A stretch of DNA of 64,000 nucleotides from CAVPDA01 sp963702495 (GCA_963702495.1 CAVPDA010000016.1:1-64000), one strand, 5' to 3'. Positions 1-10,020 are shown, counted from the first letter of the stretch. The notes: generated from the letters alone by a model not told the origin. Program-made: numbers and translations.

Positions 1-2518
1 CACCGACACCGGCGTGCAGCCCTGCGATCTGCCGTCGTACCGCTTCGTCGGCAGCACCGCAGAGAACACTGTGTCCTGGGCGCGCAAAGCGATCAAAGTT
101 GAGACGGATTTCGAGCCCACCGGACCGCCATTACCCTGCAGCCACCGCCGTGGCTGGTGTTGGAGGCGCTGCCGCTGCTGCAGAAGCTCACCGACGATCT
201 CGCGGAGAAGGGCGAAAATGTCCCTGATGCGTCTTGCTCGTTCCTCGCAATCTGATCGAGTCGGTGCGGCTTGGCCTGTATCCGCCGCCGATGACCTGGG
301 CGACGATCATCAAGAAGGCTGGGTTCAAAACGGAGGACCTGATCGACGACTTCGCTAATGAGATCAAAGCGATGCTCCAACGACCCAGCCTGTGCCGCCG
401 TCCTCGACACCCAAGATCCCTGCCACTTCTCTGTGCCGCGAGCACCGCCGCCGACAGTGGCGAAGACGTCTTGCAGTTGCGTCGCGATCTGGGCACCGCT
501 TTCATGCCGGGCGCGGCAATGGACTTGCAGTTGCTGCTCGGTTTCGCACCGCGCCTCAAAGACAGCTACTACGCCGCCTGGCGGTGGCGCCTACGCCGCC
601 CGCGTTGCCGTTGCCGTCGCCCTGCTGGAAGGGGTGTACGTGCTGCGCGAGGGCGAACTGTTGTTCGGCGCGACCGTCGGCCGCTAACCCGCGTTTCGCG
701 AAGGCGAACTGCTGCCGCCGGCAAAGTCGGGCGAATGGCAGTATGCCGGCGACGAAACCGAGACCAAAGGCAGGTCTGGGCAAAGCCGACGCGCTGCTCG
801 CCGCCGGCGATCTGGTGCGGTGAAGCAACCACTCGACGCCAGTGACGCGCCGCTGTACGGACGGCAAGTGCTGTTGGTGGATGAGGGTCTTTACCGGGCC
901 GCGCAACGCCTACGGCATCGCAGCGGATACAACGCGGATCGATTTCTGCAGTGCACAGTGGCGGGTGGTCGAACATAACGAACAGCGGCTGCCGATTATG
1001 TCGCTGCGCACGACCCGCACCATGTGCAGAAACAGCGGCTGCAATCCCCTGAAATGCCGATGGAAGACACGGTCTTCGGTCGTAAGATCCAACTCGGTCC
1101 GCTGCACGCATCGCTGAAATCAGGGCGCTGGGTGATGTTCGAAGGCGAGCGCAGCGACACAGGGCTTTTCCACGGTGTGCGCGTCAGCGAATTGTTGACG
1201 GCATATACTGAGTGGTTTCACGGCTACGACGATACGCTGCCCGGAGATCGACCGCATACGACATTGCGATTGGCGACCGAAACCGCATACCGATACAAAC
1301 GCGACACCCTGCGCATCCACGGCAACGTGGTGCCGGCCAGTCACGGCGAAACCCGACCCGAAGTGCTCGGCATGGCGAAGGCAGTCAGCCGCTGCAGAAT
1401 TTCCCGTTGCGCCAGCCACCGCTGACCTGCGGCCGGCGCCCACGGCCGCCGGTGCCACCAGCACGCTGAAAGTATAGGTTAGATGTCGAATGGCGTGAAG
1501 CCACAGTCTGCCGGTCTCGGTGCGGATGCGCGCGTCTCGTCACCCGCACCGGCGACGACGGCATCACCACCGCCACATTCGGCAACGGCATCGACGGCAC
1601 GCGCCTGCCGACCGGCTTAGAGAATGTCCGCGCCGAGTATCGCAGCGGCATCGGCAAGGCCGGCAACGTGAACACCAAACAGATCAGCCTGCTGGTGACC
1701 CGCCCGCTCGGGGTGAAGGAAGTGATCAATCCATGGCGCGCCTCCGGCGGCGCCGACCGCGAAACCATCGGCCTGATCCGCGAGAACGCGCCACGCTCGG
1801 TGATCGCGCTGGACCGCCTGGTCTCAACCTCCGATTACGCCGACTTCACGCGGATGTACGCCGGGATCGCCAAGGCCGAAGCGGTGCGGCTCAGCGACGG
1901 CATGCGCGAACTGGGTCACATCACCATTGCCGGGGTCGAGGACATGCCGATGGATCCGGAATCCGATCTGTATCGAATCTGCTGGCGTCGTTGCGCAGCC
2001 TGGGCGACCCGGGACTGGTCGTGCAGGTGGCGATGCGCGAGCTGGTGACGCTGGTGCTGCAGGCACGCATCAAGTTGACCGAGGGCTATCGCTGGGAACC
2101 GGTCGCCTCCGCGGTGCGCGAGCGCCTGCTCGACCGCTTCGGTTTCGACCAGCGCCCGCTGGCACGGCCGGCGCTGCTGTGCGAAGCCATCGCCGCCATC
2201 CAGTCGGTGCGTGGCGTGGCCTGGGTCGATGTCTACAATTTCGGCGGCATCCCCGAAACCCGCATCATCGATCCGGAGCAGAAGAAACAACGTGTGCTGG
2301 TGACGCAGGAGTTCATCACCGCAATCGTCAACCGCATCGTCGGCCGCAACCGAGTCCCGATGCCTGCGTTGCCGGAGGGTACGAATCCAATCGAAATCCC
2401 CGCGCAGCGCGTGGACGCCGGCAGTGCGGAACTCGAAGGCGCAGCCGTACGCCCGGCGCGGCTGGCGATGTTCTCGCCAGCGGTGCCGGACACGCTGATC
2501 CTCAATCAAGTCGTTTGA
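1..2518 (+). pseudogene. eCIS/phage baseplate J-like protein, multiply frameshifted, 5' end outside window
   Basis: Pieces of one baseplate-assembly protein appear in order but in changing frames. A segment with GRWVMFEGERSDT and HGNVVPASHGETRPEVLG lies near 1120-1365. One with PLQNFPLRQPPLT lies near 1385-1425. One with VTRTGDDGITTATFGNG and NTKQISLLVTRPLGVKEVIN lies near 1535-1720. A final open stretch runs from about 1975 to the stop at 2516-2518. These phrases are typical of the large J-like baseplate proteins of extracellular contractile injection systems (Afp11/Pvc11 type), which join the tube and sheath baseplate. At least six frame changes and an in-frame stop near 1475 are needed to join the pieces. 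The two following genes are intact and in the same direction, so this gene has probably decayed. Local assembly error is the alternative. The segment before about 600 is assigned only by position. Confidence 0.7.
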
Positions 2519-2555
2519 ACGCCAGATCACGCCAGCGAACCTATCGAGCGCAGCC

Positions 2556-4793
2556 ATGACCGCCTTATCGACACCACCAGACGCACGCATCGACCGCCTG
2601 TATCGCAACCTGCCGGCGATCTACCGTATCCGCGACGCCGAACACGGCTATCCGCTGCAGGCGCTGCTGCGCACGATCTCCGAACAGGTGAATCTGGTCG
2701 AAGACGATATCGCCCATCTCTACGACAACTGGTTCATCGAGACCGCCGACGATTGGGCCGTGCCCTATATCGCCGATCTGCTCGGTTTCCGCCCCGCGCC
2801 GAGCGCCGGCACGCCGGCGCAGACGCTCGATGCCGAAGGCCGCGCGCTGAATCGGGTGCTGGTGCCGCGTCGCGAGATCGCGAACCTGATCCGCAACCGC
2901 CGCCGCAAGGGCACCATCGCCTTGCTCGAAGATCTCTCCCGCGATGTCGCCGGCTGGCCGGCACGGGCGGTCGAGTGCTTCAAACTGCTCGATCGCGCGC
3001 AGCAGCTGAATCATCCGCATTTCGAACGGCTGGGCACCGCATCGCTGCACGACATGCGCGCGCTGGATCTGGTCGATACGCCGTTCGACCCGCTCGCGCA
3101 CAGCGTCGATGTCCGCCGCGCCAATTCGCGATACGTTCGCGGCGACAACCGCAACCGCTACAACATTCCGAATGTCGGCGTGTTCGCGTGGCGGATGCGC
3201 AGCTACTCGGTCACCCACACGCCAGCGTACTGTGCCGAAGACGTCGGCGCGCACTGCTACACCTTCAGCGTGCTCGGTCAGGACGGGCCGCTGTATCGCC
3301 GTCCGCTGCCGGAACCCGGGCCGAACCATATCGCGGAAGAAGCGAATCTGCCGGTACCGATCCGTCGTCGCGCGATGGAAGCGGCGCCCGGCGATTTTTA
3401 CGGCGAACACCGCAGCCTCGCGATCTGGGCCGACCGGTGGGCCGGTTTCGATCCGTCGCAGCCGCTGCCGGCATCGGCGCTGATCGTCGCGGATCTCTCG
3501 GGCTGGCGTTACAAACCGGCGCGCGGCAAGGTGGCGATCGATCCGGTGCTCGGGCGATTGATGTTCCCGCCGACGCAGCTGCCGAAGAAAGGCGTGCGCG
3601 TCAGCTACCGCTATGGCTTCTCCGCCGATATCGGCGGCGGCGAATATCTGCGGCCGATGCTGCGACCGGCCGAGGATTTCACCTTGTACCGGGTGGGCGA
3701 AAACACCACGATGCCGCGGATCGCCGACGCCCTGCGCAAGTGGCGCGAGGAAACGCCAGCGCATGCGGTGATCGAACTGATCAACAGCGGCGTCTGGGTC
3801 GAACCGCTGCACATCCACCTGCGGCCGGGGCAAACGCTCACCCTGCGCGCGGCGAACGGCGTGCGTCCGGTCATTCGCCTGATCGACTGGCAGACCGATC
3901 TGCCCGATGCTCTCACGGTCGAACTCGACGTCGGCAGCCGCTTCACCCTCGACGGCGTGATCGTCACCGGGCGGCCGCTGCACGTCTCCGCGCCGCGCGA
4001 GCCGTTGGCCGACGCCGGGAACACGCCCGACTGCGCCGCGGAACTGCTGATCCGGCACTGCACGCTGGTGCCGGGCTGGGGGATCGACTGCGACTGCGAA
4101 CCCGAACGTCCCGCCGAGCCGAGTCTCGAATTGCATCAGCTCAAGGCGCGGGTGCGGATCGAGCACAGCATCGTCGGCTCGATCCAACTGCAGCAGGATG
4201 AGGTCGGCAGCGATCCGATGCCGTTGTCGATCGTGGACAGCATCGTCGACGCCGCCGACAGCGAGCACGAAGCGATCGGCGGCGCCGGCAGCGCGGTCGC
4301 GCATGCGGTGCTCAGGATCGAACGCAGCACGGTGTTCGGTGTGGTCGAAGTGCACGCGCTCGAGCTGGCCGAAAACAGCCTGTTCAACGACTGCCTCAAC
4401 GTCGCTCGGCGACAGATCGGCTGCATGCGCTTCTGCCATGTGCCGCGCCATTGCCGCACGCCGCGCCGCTATCGCTGCCAGCCGGATCAGGTCATCGCCG
4501 CAGTGCAGGACCTCCATCTTCCGGCCAATGCCGCTGGCGACCTCGAAGCCGAACGCATCGCCAGCGAAGTCCTGCGCGTGCGCCCCCGCTACGATGCGCG
4601 CCGCTACGGACAACCCGGGTACGCGCGGCTCAGCGCGCTATGCGCCGAAGAGATCAAGCGCGGCGCCGACGACGAATCCGAAATGGGCGTCTATCACCAT
4701 CTGTTCCAACCGCAACGCGAGGCCAATCTGCGGGCGCGCCTCGATGAATACACGCCGGCCGGCATGACGGTCGGTCTCTTTCTTGCCGACTGA
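2556..4793 (+). CDS. eCIS baseplate / phage tail protein I-like protein
   Basis: A 745-residue protein starting 37 bases after the baseplate J-like gene. The N-terminus (IDRLYRNLPAIYRIRDAEHG, then a stretch on 'DNWFIETADDWAVPYIADLLG') is the signature of phage tail protein I-like (gpI/Afp12-like) components in contractile injection systems. The middle and C-terminal halves carry long beta-rich, repeat-like stretches resembling a beta-helix, with few charged clusters, which fits an extended baseplate or spike-proximal protein. No signal peptide or membrane segment is visible, as expected for a particle protein assembled in the cytoplasm. The next gene starts 18 bases downstream, so the two are probably co-transcribed. 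Family assignment is by recognisable N-terminal motifs; the exact Afp number is inferred. Confidence 0.72.
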   Translation: MTALSTPPDARIDRLYRNLPAIYRIRDAEHGYPLQALLRTISEQVNLVEDDIAHLYDNWFIETADDWAVPYIADLLGFRPAPSAGTPAQTLDAEGRALNRVLVPRREIANLIRNRRRKGTIALLEDLSRDVAGWPARAVECFKLLDRAQQLNHPHFERLGTASLHDMRALDLVDTPFDPLAHSVDVRRANSRYVRGDNRNRYNIPNVGVFAWRMRSYSVTHTPAYCAEDVGAHCYTFSVLGQDGPLYRRPLPEPGPNHIAEEANLPVPIRRRAMEAAPGDFYGEHRSLAIWADRWAGFDPSQPLPASALIVADLSGWRYKPARGKVAIDPVLGRLMFPPTQLPKKGVRVSYRYGFSADIGGGEYLRPMLRPAEDFTLYRVGENTTMPRIADALRKWREETPAHAVIELINSGVWVEPLHIHLRPGQTLTLRAANGVRPVIRLIDWQTDLPDALTVELDVGSRFTLDGVIVTGRPLHVSAPREPLADAGNTPDCAAELLIRHCTLVPGWGIDCDCEPERPAEPSLELHQLKARVRIEHSIVGSIQLQQDEVGSDPMPLSIVDSIVDAADSEHEAIGGAGSAVAHAVLRIERSTVFGVVEVHALELAENSLFNDCLNVARRQIGCMRFCHVPRHCRTPRRYRCQPDQVIAAVQDLHLPANAAGDLEAERIASEVLRVRPRYDARRYGQPGYARLSALCAEEIKRGADDESEMGVYHHLFQPQREANLRARLDEYTPAGMTVGLFLAD

Positions 4794-4811
4794 CTCGGAA
4801 GGGATGCAACC

Positions 4812-6425
4812 ATGAAAGGCGATTTCTCACGGGTGACCTTCGATCCCAGCAACCATTTCAGCCAGGTGCTGCTGCAACAAGGCCGCGTCACCCTGGATGC
4901 CGATCCGAACGAGCAGGGCGCGATCCTTCTCCACTACCTGCGCACGATGGCGCGAGACCTGTTCGGACCCTACGGCGGGCCGGTGGACGATTTGGGTTTC
5001 GCACTCAGCATCGATACCACCGGCAAGCCGCCGGCATTAATCGTCGGCGCCGGGCGCTATTACGTCGACGGTATCCTCTGCGAATCCGACGGCTGCGATT
5101 ACGTCGATCAGCCGCATTACACGCCGCTCGCACGCGATCCGCTGCGCGTGTGGATCGAGACGGGCGACACAGAGGAACGAAAGTTCTGGGTGTATCTCAA
5201 CGTCTGGGAGCGTCACGTCACCGCGATCGAACATCCGTCGATCCGCGAAGTCGCCCTTGGCGGCCCCGATACCTGCAGCCGCGTGCAGGTGATCTGGCAG
5301 GTCCGGTCGCTAGAGCGTGCCGATGTCGAGTCGAAATTGAAACGCCGCCTCAACACTATCGGCAAGCGTCTGGAGCAAGGCCAAGGCCAGAACGCGGTGG
5401 AGCTTGCACGGCTGAACACGCAGTACACCCGTATTCTGCAGGGCTTGAAATTGTTGGCCGAAGATGCTTCCGGGGCCTGTAGCGTTCCGCTGCTGGCGCT
5501 CGCCCGCGACAATCTACCGGAACTGGCCGCATGGATCGACCGCGGTCAGCGGCTCAACGACCCCTGCATCACCAGCCCCGAATCCGGCTATCGCGGAGCG
5601 GAGAATCATCTGTACCGCGTCGAGATCCATCAAGGCAATGCCAACGACGAGGACGAGGACGAGGACGCGACGTTCAAGTGGTCGCGCGACAACGGTAGCG
5701 TGGCGACGCGCTGGCTCGGCGCCGCCGGCAACCGGTTGACGGTCGCCAACAGTCGCGGCTTCAGCGCAGGGCAATGGGTGGAACTGAGCCACGACGAGGA
5801 CGATCTGCTCGGGCGCGCGGGGCCGCTTTTCCGGATCGCGAGCGTGGACGCCGATCAGCTGACGGTCGAAGGCACGCCGGTGTGGGTGGGCGATGCCACC
5901 AATCCGAAAGTGCGGCGCTGGGACCAAATCGCCTACGGCGATGTCCTGCTCACGGACGGCGCGGTACCGGTGACCGAAAGCACCACCGAACCGGTTTGGA
6001 TCGATCTTGAAGACGGCGTTAAGATCCGCTTTGCGGCGAATCGCAAGTACCGCAGCGGCGACTACTGGCTGATCCCCGCGCGCGTCGCCGCGGGCCGGCT
6101 CGAATGGCCCGAAGATGCGCGCGGCAACGCGCTGCTGCAACCGCCGCGCGGGATCGAACACCATTACGCGCCACTGGGGTTCATCGGCCGGGCCGAGAAT
6201 GGAGGCGGCATCGAGGTGGTGAGCTGCGCCTGCACGGTCTATCCGCTCAACAGCTGCGGTACGTTCCGTGACTGGATCAAGGGAGAAGCACAGACCGCAC
6301 CGGCGCCTGCCAAGCCGGCCGCACCCGCACCGGCTGTGGGCATCGTGGCCAAGCCGGCCGACACCAGCACCGCTCGCAACCCGAACAAGAAAACCGTGGT
6401 TGAGAAACCGAAGCCGGACGCCTGA
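4812..6425 (+). CDS. eCIS-associated DUF6519-like protein with Ala/Pro/Lys-rich tail
   Basis: A 537-residue protein beginning MKGDFSRVTFDPSNHFSQVL, with LLQQGRVTLDADPNEQ close behind. This N-terminus is characteristic of a family (DUF6519) found next to baseplate genes in extracellular contractile injection clusters. A run of acidic residues (NDEDEDEDATFKWSRDNG, about residues 275-295) precedes a beta-rich region. The last about 55 residues are low-complexity (Ala, Pro, Lys), starting after a short Cys-containing segment (CACTVYPLNSC). This may be a flexible tail or an assembly tag. No signal peptide is present. Its role in the particle is not established; a baseplate or tail-fibre attachment role is inferred from position. 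It is the last gene of the cluster in this window, and the DNA beyond it is mobile-element debris. Confidence 0.65.
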   Translation: MKGDFSRVTFDPSNHFSQVLLQQGRVTLDADPNEQGAILLHYLRTMARDLFGPYGGPVDDLGFALSIDTTGKPPALIVGAGRYYVDGILCESDGCDYVDQPHYTPLARDPLRVWIETGDTEERKFWVYLNVWERHVTAIEHPSIREVALGGPDTCSRVQVIWQVRSLERADVESKLKRRLNTIGKRLEQGQGQNAVELARLNTQYTRILQGLKLLAEDASGACSVPLLALARDNLPELAAWIDRGQRLNDPCITSPESGYRGAENHLYRVEIHQGNANDEDEDEDATFKWSRDNGSVATRWLGAAGNRLTVANSRGFSAGQWVELSHDEDDLLGRAGPLFRIASVDADQLTVEGTPVWVGDATNPKVRRWDQIAYGDVLLTDGAVPVTESTTEPVWIDLEDGVKIRFAANRKYRSGDYWLIPARVAAGRLEWPEDARGNALLQPPRGIEHHYAPLGFIGRAENGGGIEVVSCACTVYPLNSCGTFRDWIKGEAQTAPAPAKPAAPAPAVGIVAKPADTSTARNPNKKTVVEKPKPDA

Positions 6426-6559
6426 GCGAACACGTTCCTGTCGGATCGCTGCGGTGGCGGGCATGGGCATCGCAGCGCGAGCAGAAGCGCTTCTCCGGTC
6501 CTTTGCGCGTCGGGGCGTTCCCATCAGGGTTATGGATGGCTGCGAATGGATCGTTAGTG

Positions 6560-6735
6560 TTCACTTCCACGCAAACCTGATCCGGAATTGCCGTTGAAAA
6601 TTGACCCACCCGGTTTGGGTTGAGGGAGGGTATCAGATCAGGGTTCAGTGCTACCTCCTTTGCGCGCTCGTCGCTTCCTCACCGAGGCTGCGGTGCTGGT
6701 CTTGAAGCGCCAGGAGTCGTAGGGATAGATCCAAC
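6560..6735 (-). mobile_element. IS21-family-like 3' end remnant
   Basis: Read on the minus strand, a short open stretch (ending RKGGSTEP and a stop near 6635) is followed by spaced repeats of the form GGTGGGTCAATTTTCAACGG and GGATCAGGTTTGCGTGGAAG. Such repeated GGTCA(A/G)-TTT-type units are typical of the multiple terminal repeats of IS21-family elements. Only the end survives; no istA or istB reading frame of useful length remains. The assignment rests on the end sequence and is moderate. Confidence 0.4.
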
Positions 6736-6854
6736 GCCACTTCCGCAAGTATCGCGGGTATTCCCGATTGTTACCGGACAGTGTCAGCAGTCGTCACGCG
6801 GGAACTGCGTTCTGATGAAGCCTGAAAACCGCGCAAGAAAAATCACAACGGAAG

Positions 6855-6911
6855 TCGTGCCGTGGGTCGCCGGGGCGGCCGCCGAGGCCGTCTCGGTGAC
6901 CCACGGCACGA
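6855..6911. repeat. 22-bp inverted repeat forming a strong hairpin
   Basis: The left arm at 6855-6876 (TCGTGCCGTGGGTCGCCGGG and two more bases) pairs with the right arm at 6890-6911. The three non-identical positions are all G/A, so they become G-U pairs in RNA. There is no T-run after it on either strand, so it does not look like a simple terminator. It lies in otherwise gene-free DNA between the eCIS genes and the IS1634 remnant. Confidence 0.6.
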
Positions 6912-7195
6912 GCGCTCCCCGACGAGCGAGATCGGATCCTCGTCGAGCTACCAGGCGATGCGCTGATCGAATTCGTAGTCCGACGTCGGCTGGGCCTGCG
7001 GGTCGCACTCGGTCGGCGCGGCATCGGGCATCTCCCACAGCGGCGGGCCACGGGCTGGCGCCATAGGCGGCGGTGAGGTGGGCTCGCCCAGACCCGACTT
7101 TGACACTTGCTATTGACATAGGCGCGGAAAGCCGCGCCGGACGTGGCTTTGCGGGCGTTGGGCGAAACGGGTGTGTATCTAGGCTTGGAGCGGCC

Positions 7196-8549
7196 TCAGT
7201 CCAGGCGCAGAATCGGGGCGGGATGCTTGATTTGCAGAGATTTCCATCGGTTGGCCGCCTCCGGGGTGAGCTCGGTGACCTGCCAGACGGTGCCGTTGGG
7301 GCTGAACAATTGCGCGAGCTGGATGCGCTTCAGATCGTCACGGATGTTGCGCCAAGTGTCGGCGCAGGCGTGCTCGGCCATCCGCTCCAGCAGCAGTGCC
7401 AGCACCGTGATCGCCACATGGGCGTGGATGCGGTGCGGCGCCCATTGGAACACCGGACGCAGGTTCAAGCCGCTCTTCATGCTGCGCCAGGCCTCCTCCA
7501 CCCGTTGCAGCTGCTTGTAGCCCAGTGCCATGTCGGTGGCCGAGAGCGTGTCATCGTTGCTGTGGACCACGAACTTGCCATCGAGCCGCTCGGCAGCAGT
7601 GATGGCCTGGCGATCGATGGCGAGACCCGCTGGGGTCTGCTTCAGGTAGCGCCCGTAGCGGGGGCTGGCGCGCAGCGCGCATTCACGCTTGTTGTGGCCC
7701 TCGGCGACATGACGCAGGCTCTGCAGATCCGCTTCGATCTCGGCAAGGATCTCTTCGCGGTGCGCCTTCTGGCGCGCCGCCTCCTGCGGGTTGAAGCACA
7801 CCGCATAGCGGCGGGCGCGCGTGCCTTCGCCGACGCTGACCTCCTTGACCTGGAGGTTGTCGGCCACGCTGCGGTAGCGCCCGGGGCGGGCGAGCACTTC
7901 CTTGGCCACTTCGTCGCCGGCTCTGACGGGCATGCACATGAGGTACTTGCCGCCGCCGCGGGCCAGCGCCTGGAAGTTCGCCGCCGAGACCATGCCCGCA
8001 TCGCCCACGAACAGGCAGCGCGTGAGCTGCCAGCCCTTCAGGTCTGCCTTGACCTTGGCCACCGTCGTGACATCGACCGTGTTGCCCGGGAACACCCAGT
8101 GGCGCACCGGGAAGCCTTCGCGGGTGACCGCCAGGCCGATCACGATCTGTGGGGCATCGCTGCGGCCGTTCTTGGAGTGGCCGCGCTTTCTGGGCGCCGC
8201 GTAGTGCTTGCTTCCGGCAGCCTGGCTGCCGTGCACGGTGTCGTCGGCACCGCTGCCGTGGTCTTCCTCGTCGGTCTCGAAGTGCAGCGACGTAGTGTCG
8301 TAGAAGATCACCTCCACGTCCAGGCTCAACAGGTCGGCCACGCGGAAGAAGATTTCGCGCTCGATCGGCTCCTTGTTTGCCTCCAGGAAGTCCATCGCAC
8401 GGTACAGGTGCTGCAGCGCGAGCGCCTCGGTGCCGCGGATGCGGGCATCCTCCTTCAACCACTGTTCGTAGCAGTACAGCTTGGAGGCCGGCGCACAGGC
8501 GCGGTTGGCCACCATGGCGAACAGTGCCCGCTCGACGTTGAACCCCAGC
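7196..8549 (-). pseudogene. IS1634-family transposase, N-terminally truncated
   Basis: The DDE-type transposase reads open for about 450 residues (from about 8549 to the stop at 7196), against roughly 540-570 for complete family members. Family features include VANRACAPASKL near the start, FYDTTSLHFETDEE, FPGNTVDVTT (the conserved VFxGNTxD pattern), FVGDAGMVS and a C-terminal HAHVAITVLALLLER. The reading frame has no stop or start at its 5' edge. It simply runs into a fragment of a different transposase on the other strand at about 8549, so the N-terminal 100 or so residues and the 5' end of the element are missing. An internal ATG at 8515 could still be used but would lack the N-terminal domain. 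Probably inactive. Confidence 0.8.
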
Positions 8550-8653
8550 CGCCGGCCGCCTGGCTGCGCGAGACCCTGGAAAAACTGCCCACCTGCCCGA
8601 ACAGCCGGATCGATTCGCTGCTGCCGCTGCGCACCCCAGCCCTACAGCACTGA
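8549..8653 (+). pseudogene. 3' end of an IS66-family transposase (tnpC) remnant
   Basis: The plus strand reads AAWLRETLEKLPTCPNSRID, then SLLPLR and a stop at 8651-8653. This matches the conserved C-terminal element of IS66 transposases (WLxxxLxRLPxxPxxRIDxLLPW). No upstream part of the gene remains; the sequence passes directly into the IS1634 remnant read on the other strand. Confidence 0.6.
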
Positions 8654-8930
8654 TCGTGGCGCGTCGAGGTTGGCGCGTTGCGCGCTTACGCTACCGCATC
8701 GGGAACGGCCGGACTGGCCCGATCCGGCGTTATCCGGAAGCCTTTCGCGACTGTCCGCTCCACCTGCCGAAGCGGACCGTCGTCAGTCGCGACCCCGAAC
8801 GTCTCCAATGGGTCGTCAGTTCGCGTTCGCGGGTCTTGAAACCTGACGTTCGATGCCCGGCTGGCCCCAAGGTCGGTTGACTGCTGGATACCTGCCGTTC
8901 GCTCGACGCAGTCGTCTGATAATCATATAG
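8654..8930. other. Non-coding interval between transposase remnants
   Basis: No supported gene, RNA or repeat is seen. The sequence has the GACCG/CGGCC-rich, apparently random character shared by the other gene-free stretches of this window. Confidence 0.5.
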
Positions 8931-8937
8931 CCGGCCT

Positions 8938-8991
8938 CCTCGCCGCGATTAAGCGGCGGGGTTAAAGTCAAGGTGTGAAACTCACTTTGAC
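8938..8991 (+). ncRNA. Paired hairpins in IS110 leader; candidate bridge-RNA region
   Basis: Two adjacent hairpins lie just upstream of the IS110 transposase. The first pairs 8938-8946 with 8953-8961 (CCTCGCCGC / GCGGCGGGG). The second pairs 8967-8975 with 8983-8991 (GTCAAGGTG / CACTTTGAC). Each stem has a single deviation that is a G-U pair in plus-strand RNA, so pairing fits a transcript better than DNA. IS110 elements are known to carry a structured non-coding RNA in an end flanking the transposase gene. The second stem lies directly before the Shine-Dalgarno AAGGAGG and could instead control translation. Confidence 0.35.
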
Positions 8992-9006
8992 CCGAAGGAG
9001 GCCGAG

Positions 9007-10020
9007 ATGAAATATTGCGGCATAGACCTGCATTCGAACAATAGCGTCGTGATCGTCAGTGACGAGGAAGATCGGATTGTGTTCCACAAGCGCTTGCCCA
9101 ACGATCTGCGGCAGATAGCGGGGGCGGTGGAGCCCTACCGTGAGGAGCTCGTCGGCGTGGTTATCGAATCGACATATAATTGGTACTGGCTGGTCGATGG
9201 CCTCATGGACGCAGGGTATCGGGTGCACTTGGCGAACACGACGGCGATCAAGAAGTACGAGGGGCTGAAGTACAGCGGGGACTTCGCCGATGCCGCCTAT
9301 CTGGCACAGCTGCTGCGCCTGGGCTTGTTACCCGAGGGCTACATCTACCCGCGCGAGCAGCGCGGGGCGCGCGACCTGGCGCGCAAGCGCCTGCAGCTGG
9401 TGCGCTACCGCACGGCCCAGATTCTGTCGATCGAGAACACGCTGGCGCGCCAGACCGGCGCTCGGCTGAGCGGCGAGGCGGTCAAGCGTCTGACGGCGGA
9501 ACAGGTCGAGGCGCTGGGCTTCGTACCCGATGTGACGCTGGCCCTGGAATCGAACCGCGCGATCAGCCAAGTTCTCCAGCAGCGCATCGAGGTGCTGGAG
9601 CAGCGGCTCAAGGAGCGTGTGAGCTTGCGCTCGGAGTACAGGTTGCTGAAGACGACGCCGGGCATCGGCGAGGTGCTCGCCACGACGATCATGCTCGAGA
9701 CGGGCACCGTCACGCGCTTTGCCCAGGTGGGCAACTTCAGCTCCTACTGTCGCTGCGTGGACAGCCGGCGCGAGAGCAACGGCAAGAAGAAGGGCGAGGG
9801 CAATGCCAAGAACGGCAACAAGTACCTCGCCTGGGCCTTCGTGGAGGCGGCCAACTTCGCCCTTCGCTGCTGCCCGGAAGCGAAGCGATTCTACGAGCGC
9901 AAGAAGCGCAAGACGAACACCATTGTGGCGACCAAGGCGCTGGCGCACAAACTGGCGCGCGCCTGCTACCACATGCTGCGCGAGCAGAAGCCCTTCGACG
10001 TGAGCCGATGTTTCGCGTAA
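9007..10020 (+). CDS. IS110-family transposase
   Basis: A 337-residue DEDD transposase. The N-terminal RuvC-like domain begins CGIDLHSNNSVVIV with the first Asp, followed by a conserved Glu (VVIESTYNWYW) and the motif KYSGDFADAAYLAQLLRLG. The C-terminal Transposase_20 region reads LLKTTPGIGEVLATTI, then a serine-containing stretch near CVDSRRESNGKKKGEGNAKN, which holds the second catalytic segment. Length is normal for the family. An AAGGAGG Shine-Dalgarno sequence sits 6-7 bases before the ATG. The gene is intact and is the best candidate in this window for a still-active transposase. IS110 elements lack simple terminal inverted repeats, so the element boundaries cannot be set by eye. Confidence 0.93.
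   Translation: MKYCGIDLHSNNSVVIVSDEEDRIVFHKRLPNDLRQIAGAVEPYREELVGVVIESTYNWYWLVDGLMDAGYRVHLANTTAIKKYEGLKYSGDFADAAYLAQLLRLGLLPEGYIYPREQRGARDLARKRLQLVRYRTAQILSIENTLARQTGARLSGEAVKRLTAEQVEALGFVPDVTLALESNRAISQVLQQRIEVLEQRLKERVSLRSEYRLLKTTPGIGEVLATTIMLETGTVTRFAQVGNFSSYCRCVDSRRESNGKKKGEGNAKNGNKYLAWAFVEAANFALRCCPEAKRFYERKKRKTNTIVATKALAHKLARACYHMLREQKPFDVSRCFA

Noticed and set aside
2565..4613. A 682-codon open frame on the minus strand
   Set aside because: It is antisense to the eCIS tail-I-like gene and shows no family motif or ribosome site.
7073..8653. A 526-codon plus-strand frame
   Set aside because: It is antisense to the IS1634 transposase; only its last 35 codons are meaningful, as an IS66 tail.
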